Part shown: positions 34,037-38,521 of the stretch, one piece after another
Layout: each line of letters opens with the position of its first letter
Numbering within the stretch: position 1 is the stretch's first letter
Assembly (NCBI GenBank): GCA_021784835.1
Contig: JAJYHI010000005.1
Span: 1-38,521, forward strand
From: a bacterium
Lineage (GTDB): Bacteria > SZUA-79 > Acidulodesulfobacterales > Acidulodesulfobacteraceae
Reading direction: 5' to 3'
DNA length: 38,521 bases
Position numbers and translations under genes: made by a program
Notes under the pieces: model-generated
Told to the model about the DNA's origin: nothing
The model's input: the letters and a program-made list of their open reading frames with translations, nothing else
Databases searched by the model: none

Positions 34037-34049
34037 GACGAAGCAATCT
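34037..34049. repeat. Short copy of dispersed repeat (13 bp shared with 18 kb element)
   Basis: GACGAAGCAATCT is the exact reverse complement of AGATTGCTTCGTC at 18050-18062. It is the end motif of the same palindromic repeat class, here next to the zwf/tkt terminator. Confidence 0.45.
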
Positions 34050-34080
34050 CCTCTCTTCGCGGCTTAAGATTTATGATATA

Positions 34081-36018
34081 TTATAATTCTTTTTTTATAA
34101 AATTATATAGGTCTTCGGAGGATAAACCTGCAAGTTTGTATAAATCTTCCGGTTTACCCGATGAGCTGTAAAACTTTGCTCCCATTTTTCTAAATTTTAC
34201 GGATATTCCGTTTTCTGCTAGCATTGAACCTATCGAAGTCCCTACTCCGGTTTTGACGTTATGATCTTCTATCGTTACAATGAAGCCTGTTTTTGAGGCA
34301 AGTTTAAGGTCTTGGACGTCTATGTCGCTTGGACACGATACGTTTAAAAGCATCGCGTTTATACCGTCTTTTTTAAGCATTTCCCAGCCTTTTAAAGCAT
34401 GAGACAGCATATTACCCGTAGATATTATCGCAGCATCTTTGCCGTCTCTTATTACGTCCATTTTGCCGTATTTAAATTCATAATTTTCGCCGAAAAAAGG
34501 TCTGTCGTTTTCGTCGAGTATGACCGGAATTATAGATCTTCCCATTATTATTCCAAAGTTTCCTTCATTGTTCGCTATATAGCGCGTTGCTCTATCGGTC
34601 TGGTTTGGGTCTGCCGGCAATATAACTTTAAATCCGAAAGTAGAGTTAAGAAGCCCGAAGTAGTCGATGCACTGATGGGTTTTCCCGTCTTCGCCGACGT
34701 CTATTCCGCAATGGGTGCAGACTACTTTAAGGTTTGTATGGTTAATATCGTTTAATCTTTGCTGGTTGTATGTTTCGTCCACGCCGAAAACTCCAAAATC
34801 CGCAAAAAAAGTCAGAATATTATCCGTTGAAAGAGCGCCGGAAATTACCGCCGTATTGTGTTCTTCTATTCCGGATTCAAAAAAATTATCAGGAAAAGCT
34901 TTTCTAAATGCTCCGGTTTTTACCGATCCTTCTAAGTCGCAGTCGAATACCGCAAAAGGAAGATTTTTTTGTTCGCCGTTTTTTTCTTTATAAGTATTTG
35001 CAATATCGGCAAGAGCGTTTCCGAAAGCTGAACGGTTATCAGTGTTCTTTTCGCGGGTATAAACTATTTTCTTTCCTTCGTCTTTTAAGATTAAGAAATT
35101 ATTATTTCTTTTAGGAAGAGGTTTTATGCTAAAACCTGCTTTCTTTTTAGCTATAATTTCGTCTAAATTGTCTTTTTCGCCTAATTCCGCAAGGGCTTTT
35201 TTGCAGTCTTCGATATTTAGCGTAGCTCCGTGAAATTTAGCTTGGTTTTCCATAAAGGAAACGCCTTTCCCCATAACGGTGTTAGCTATTATAGCAACTG
35301 GAGAATTTATTGAATGCGACTGTTTTATAGCTGTGTATATTTCGTTAAAATCATGCCCGTTTATTGTTATAACGTGAAATCCGTCGGCTTTAAAATTTTC
35401 TTCGATATTATCGGGCATAACGTCAACCGTTTTACCGCCTATTTGAAGTCCGTTTTTATCGACGATTACGGTAAGGTTATTCAATTTATATTTAACGGCA
35501 AATCTTCTTGCTTCGCCTATTTGACCTTTAGCCTGCTCTCCGTCGCCCATAACGCAATAAACATGATTATTATACTCATGCAGTTTTGAACTTAAAGCAA
35601 ATGCACACGCGGCCGAAAGACCCTGCCCCAGGTTGCCGGTATCCCATTCTACGCCGGGTACGGTTTTTTCTATATGTCCTTCAAACGGATAGCCTGCAGT
35701 TCTAAAAGATATAATTGCATCTTCGACGTCGAAGAATCCGTAATTTCCAAGAGCGGAATAAACGCCCGGCGAAGTATGTCCATGGCTTACTACGATACGG
35801 TCTCTTTCAGGTTTGAATGGATTTTTAGGGTCTATATTGCAAAAACCATACAATACTGCATAAATATCTATCGACGACATAGAACCGCCCGGATGTCCAG
35901 AAGATGCTATAGTAGTCATTTTTAAAATGTCGCCGCGGCATTTTTTAGTAAAATCTTTTAAAAAATTTAATTCGTTTTCGCCAAGTTTATCCGCTTCAAA
36001 ATTTCTTTTTAAATCCAT
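34081..36018 (-). CDS. tkt: Transketolase
   Basis: TPP-dependent enzyme of the non-oxidative pentose phosphate path, a single full-length chain of 645 residues. The substrate-side SSGHPGGSMS is at 39-48, HGHTSPGVYSAL at 79-90, and the TPP motif runs from GDG at 158-160 to N189. In the pyrimidine domain the catalytic glutamate lies in FESGIEEHNTA, and the phosphate-binding region FFADFGVFGVDETYNQQRLND follows. AAGAGG lies upstream of the ATG. The gene is 74 bp after tal on the same strand, so both are likely one transcript. Confidence 0.93.
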   Translation of the reverse strand: MDLKRNFEADKLGENELNFLKDFTKKCRGDILKMTTIASSGHPGGSMSSIDIYAVLYGFCNIDPKNPFKPERDRIVVSHGHTSPGVYSALGNYGFFDVEDAIISFRTAGYPFEGHIEKTVPGVEWDTGNLGQGLSAACAFALSSKLHEYNNHVYCVMGDGEQAKGQIGEARRFAVKYKLNNLTVIVDKNGLQIGGKTVDVMPDNIEENFKADGFHVITINGHDFNEIYTAIKQSHSINSPVAIIANTVMGKGVSFMENQAKFHGATLNIEDCKKALAELGEKDNLDEIIAKKKAGFSIKPLPKRNNNFLILKDEGKKIVYTREKNTDNRSAFGNALADIANTYKEKNGEQKNLPFAVFDCDLEGSVKTGAFRKAFPDNFFESGIEEHNTAVISGALSTDNILTFFADFGVFGVDETYNQQRLNDINHTNLKVVCTHCGIDVGEDGKTHQCIDYFGLLNSTFGFKVILPADPNQTDRATRYIANNEGNFGIIMGRSIIPVILDENDRPFFGENYEFKYGKMDVIRDGKDAAIISTGNMLSHALKGWEMLKKDGINAMLLNVSCPSDIDVQDLKLASKTGFIVTIEDHNVKTGVGTSIGSMLAENGISVKFRKMGAKFYSSSGKPEDLYKLAGLSSEDLYNFIKKEL

Positions 36019-36092
36019 TATATTTACCTCTTTTTAAAATATTAACATTAAAAATTTTAAATTATTACAAAAAAATGCCAATCAGTATATAT

Positions 36093-37250
36093 TTAAATCT
36101 CCGCAGTGTTTTTTATCGACTGCAAAAGTTTTTCGTAAGCATCTTCAAAAGATTTTACTCCGTCGTTTTGAAGTCTATCCCCGACCTTATTTAAATCAAT
36201 CCCTAATTCCATAAGTTCGTTAACTGTTTTCAACGATTCGTCAAACTCTAATGAAGCTGTATCCGGCATTATATTACCGTGGTCGGCAATATGCTCTATA
36301 GTCTCGTCCGGCAGGGTGTTTACGGTATTTTTACCTATGAACGGCTCGACGTATTTCAAATCGTAATATGACGGGTTTTTTGTGCTCGTGCTTGCAAATA
36401 AGAGTCTTTGCGGATTTGCGCCTTTAGATTTTAATGCCGAAAAATCGCTGCCGTTAAATATTTCGTTAAATTTATTAAAAATTATTTTGGAATTTGCAAC
36501 TCCGGCTTTTCCGATTAAACCGGCAAGTTTCTCTTTTTTTGCGGTATTGCTTGCCGCTTCGCCGCTAATTAAATCGTTAATCGTTTTATCGACCATGGTA
36601 TCTACCCTGCTGATAAAAATGCTTGCGACGGAATTTATGCTTGATAGATTATAGCCGTTGGCATAAGCCGTCTTTAATCCTTTTATATAAGCATTTGCTA
36701 CGTCTATATAATGATTTAAAGAAAACATTAAAGTAACGTTAATATTGATTCCTTTAGCTATAAGGACGGGTATAATTTCCAACCCTTCTTTCGTAGCCGG
36801 TATTTTAATAAGGATGTTTTTTTCGTTGATAAGCGAAAAAATCCTAAGAGCTTCTTCCGTCGAAGTTTTGGCATCGGTTGCTATATCCGGAGAAACTTCT
36901 ATGCTCACGAACCCGTCCTTGCCGCCGGATTTTTCGTAAACCGGCTTAAGTATTTGAGCCGCAGATTTTATATCTTCCCTTGTTATGGTATCGTATATTT
37001 CAAACGGAGTTAATTTATCCGCCGCAAGCTTTTTAATCTTTTCGGGATATCCGCATTTTCCTGAATTAATCGATTTTTCAAATATTGAAGGATTTGACGT
37101 TATGCCTGTAATAACGCCGTTTTTGACTAATTTTTCAAGGTCGCCCGAATCTATCATACATCTTGAAATATTATCTAGCCATGGACTTTGCCCGCATGAA
37201 AGCATTTTTTTAAAATTACCGTTATTAGAAACGACGAAATCGACGTTCAT
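36093..37250 (-). CDS. tal: Transaldolase
   Basis: Class I aldolase exchanging dihydroxyacetone units between sugar phosphates. At 385 residues it belongs to the longer transaldolase class seen in actinobacteria, cyanobacteria and some proteobacteria, or in Tal-Pgi proteins without the isomerase part. PWLDNISR at 23-30, GITSNPSIFEKSI at 49-61, Schiff-base K149 in ILIKIPAT, and NVTLMFSLNHY are visible. A strong AGGAGG precedes the ATG. The adjacent LigD-like gene ends 62 bp upstream. Confidence 0.92.
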   Translation of the reverse strand: MNVDFVVSNNGNFKKMLSCGQSPWLDNISRCMIDSGDLEKLVKNGVITGITSNPSIFEKSINSGKCGYPEKIKKLAADKLTPFEIYDTITREDIKSAAQILKPVYEKSGGKDGFVSIEVSPDIATDAKTSTEEALRIFSLINEKNILIKIPATKEGLEIIPVLIAKGININVTLMFSLNHYIDVANAYIKGLKTAYANGYNLSSINSVASIFISRVDTMVDKTINDLISGEAASNTAKKEKLAGLIGKAGVANSKIIFNKFNEIFNGSDFSALKSKGANPQRLLFASTSTKNPSYYDLKYVEPFIGKNTVNTLPDETIEHIADHGNIMPDTASLEFDESLKTVNELMELGIDLNKVGDRLQNDGVKSFEDAYEKLLQSIKNTAEI

Positions 37251-37312
37251 TGCGATATCCTCCTATATTGATATATTGACGTTTTATATAAAATTTAATA
37301 ATTTTTAATTTT

Positions 37313-37678
37313 TTAGTGATTTTTAAAAAACAGCCAGTCGTTTTCACCGGCTTTGTCGAATTTTAATAGCGTGTATTCCCCTTTGAGTTTATTTCCGTTA
37401 AAATCCAGAACATATTTCTTTTTATCTTTTTTAATAAGCGCATATTCACCCTTGTCCCAAATCTTTACCCTTCCGGCTCCGTAATGACCTTCCGGTATAG
37501 TGCCTTCAAAGTTTGCATAAGCAAGAGGATGTTCTTCTACTTTTATCGATAGATTTTTTTTGCCGGATTCTAACGGCGGTTCTTTAGGCAAAGCAAAAGA
37601 AGTCAGCATACCGTTTTCTTCTATCCTTAAATCCCAGTGAAGATGGCTTGCATGATGTTCGTGAACTACAAATATCAT
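37313..37678 (-). CDS. Stand-alone LigD-type 3'-phosphoesterase domain protein
   Basis: Small protein of 121 residues, essentially only the phosphoesterase (PE) module of bacterial DNA ligase D. Aligned by motif to the Pseudomonas enzyme, the metal-site residues are H8, H14 and D16 in HHASHLHWDLRIE, then H50 and Y54 in EEHPLAYANFEGTIPEG. The module trims 3'-phosphate and 3'-ribonucleotide ends during non-homologous end joining. No ligase, polymerase or Ku gene is in the window, so it may act alone or with a ligase encoded elsewhere. It probably heads an operon with tal and tkt, an unusual partnership. Confidence 0.85.
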   Translation of the reverse strand: MIFVVHEHHASHLHWDLRIEENGMLTSFALPKEPPLESGKKNLSIKVEEHPLAYANFEGTIPEGHYGAGRVKIWDKGEYALIKKDKKKYVLDFNGNKLKGEYTLLKFDKAGENDWLFFKNH

Positions 37679-37865
37679 ATTTATTAAAATATTTGAGTAA
37701 ATCGTTACGATTAAATTATATCATAAAACAGTCGTTATAATATATCGAAAATATATAAAATGGAAAATATTTGCCAAGATTTTACGATTTTATTTTTAAT
37801 TATTTTATATTATAATGGTACAAATTAACAATTAAAATATATTTTAATATATATAAAAATTAAAA

Positions 37866-38297
37866 ATGGCGGCAAAAAATTCAAATATCTGGAATGCTTT
37901 TTTAAGAATATACATAGGATTGTTTTTTCTTTATGCGGTGCACTTTAAGGTAAATCCTGAATTTTTTTCAAATTTTCATATTAAACTAGTATATTTTGCA
38001 AATCACGACCCTTTATGGTTTTACGGCATATTTTTAAGCAGGGTCGCCGTTCCAAATGCATTCTTATTCGCTATTTTAATAATTATGGGCGAATTATTCG
38101 CAGGCATTTTTTTAACGGCAGGCTTTCTTACAAGATTTGCCGCTCTTATAGCAATATTTCTGAATTTAAACTATCTGCTTGCAATGTACTGGATCAGCCC
38201 CTCGGAATTAGGCATAAATCTGACGTTTATAGTATGCGAATTAGTTATTATATTTACGGATTCGGGAAAAACGCTCGGTATCGACGCTTTGTTTTAA
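37866..38297 (+). CDS. DoxX/DoxD-like membrane protein
   Basis: Hydrophobic protein of 143 residues with four membrane segments. The text LRIYIGLFFLYAVHFKVNPEFF and GELFAGIFLTAGFLTRFAALIAIFLNLNYLLAMYW matches DoxX-type proteins, which include the small subunit of archaeal thiosulfate:quinone oxidoreductase and many uncharacterised bacterial relatives. No DoxA-like or sulfur gene is adjacent, so the function stays open. The spacer upstream is AT-rich and must also hold the divergent promoter of the LigD-like gene. Confidence 0.75.
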   Translation: MAAKNSNIWNAFLRIYIGLFFLYAVHFKVNPEFFSNFHIKLVYFANHDPLWFYGIFLSRVAVPNAFLFAILIIMGELFAGIFLTAGFLTRFAALIAIFLNLNYLLAMYWISPSELGINLTFIVCELVIIFTDSGKTLGIDALF

Positions 38298-38344
38298 GCA
38301 TAATAAATCAAATCAAAAAAATATATTTCAATTTAATCTAAAAT

Positions 38345-38374
38345 TTGATAAAATAATACAATATATTCTATTCT
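38345..38374 (+). promoter_or_regulatory. Possible promoter of tRNA-His
   Basis: TTGATA at 38345-38350 and TATTCT at 38369-38374, 18 bp apart, would start transcription about 7 nt later, almost at the 5' end of the mature tRNA. Plausible, but the DNA is AT-rich and other pairs could be drawn. Confidence 0.35.
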
Positions 38375-38382
38375 TATTCACG

Positions 38383-38458
38383 GTGGATGTAGCTCAGCTG
38401 GTAGAGCCCCGGATTGTGACTCCGGTGGTCGCAGGTTCAAAACCTGTCATCCACCCCA
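38383..38458 (+). tRNA. tRNA-His (GTG anticodon)
   Basis: A full cloverleaf is visible: acceptor GTGGATG pairs with CATCCAC, anticodon stem CCGGA/TCCGG holds the loop TTGTGAC with anticodon GTG at 38416-38418, and the T arm has GGTTCAAAACC. The 3' CCA is encoded at 38456-38458. A G at 38382 faces discriminator C at 38455, the extra G-1:C73 pair specific to tRNA-His. Confidence 0.97.
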
Positions 38459-38497
38459 CTTAAAACCGCATATTTTATAAGGTTTTTCCGTTTTAAG
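38459..38497 (+). terminator. Stem-loop after tRNA-His
   Basis: CTTAAAAC (38459-38466) pairs with GTTTTAAG (38490-38497), and a competing AAAACC/GGTTTT stem (38462-38467 with 38481-38486) runs into a T-rich end. Either fold could terminate the tRNA transcript. Confidence 0.4.
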
Positions 38498-38521
38498 CAC
38501 TTATCATATTTAATCAAATAA

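Noticed and set aside
1..38521. CRISPR array, insertion sequence or prophage
   Set aside because: No regularly spaced repeats, transposase, integrase or phage structural genes are seen on either strand.

Overview
The window reads as a stretch of chromosome from an AT-rich, Gram-negative anaerobic or facultative bacterium. Codon use is even throughout. Lipid-facing and periplasmic proteins (Spy-like, HtrA, FxsA) point to a diderm cell. MetV/MetF-type folate proteins, indolepyruvate:ferredoxin oxidoreductase and a hydrogenase-related membrane complex suggest ferredoxin-based metabolism. A deltaproteobacterial acidophile of the Sva0485 / Acidulodesulfobacterales kind would fit, but that placement is a guess from general impression.

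Layout. (1) 1-971: the end of an unidentified gene, then an overlapping MntA-HepT toxin-antitoxin pair. (2) 1151-8475: a six-gene operon for an energy-converting-hydrogenase-related (Ehr) complex. It has NuoH/HyfC-, HyfE-, HyfF- and HyfB-like membrane subunits, a NuoD-like large subunit without the nickel-binding cysteines, and a fused ferredoxin/NuoB-like small subunit with intact Fe-S motifs. (3) 8539-12817: FxsA, then a sensor kinase/response regulator pair with a methionine-rich Spy/CpxP-like protein, facing a divergent secreted Trp/Tyr/Arg-rich protein. (4) 12985-14712: a DUF4143-type ATPase and a decayed DUF6904-like pseudogene. (5) 14753-20964: a phosphate:H+ symporter behind four tandem 11-bp Pho-box-like repeats, a PHP phosphoesterase, RdgB, a structured REP-like element, and a GlcD/GlcF oxidase pair. 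(6) 20967-30601: a lipid-kinase-like protein on the minus strand, then a plus-strand run from a near-consensus promoter: COG3581-type protein, HtrA protease, MetV, a degenerate MetF, IorA, IorB, family-4 uracil-DNA glycosylase, NfeD and slipin. (7) 30797-37678: a pentose-phosphate region with gnd, a cyclase/hydrolase and zwf on the plus strand, converging on tkt, tal and a stand-alone LigD 3'-phosphoesterase domain on the minus strand. (8) 37866-38458: a DoxX-like membrane protein and tRNA-His.

How it fits together. The pentose-phosphate block supplies NADPH and sugar phosphates; the recognisable lactonase is missing, and a metal hydrolase sits exactly where it would be expected. IorAB would make reduced ferredoxin, which an Ehr-type complex could in principle couple to ion movement. 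Two modules (the Ehr large subunit and MetF) have kept fold and redox partners but lost signature active-site residues. The most notable non-coding features are the Pho-box array before the phosphate transporter and the three-way-junction repeat element before glcD, fragments of which recur near 30.7 kb and 34.0 kb.
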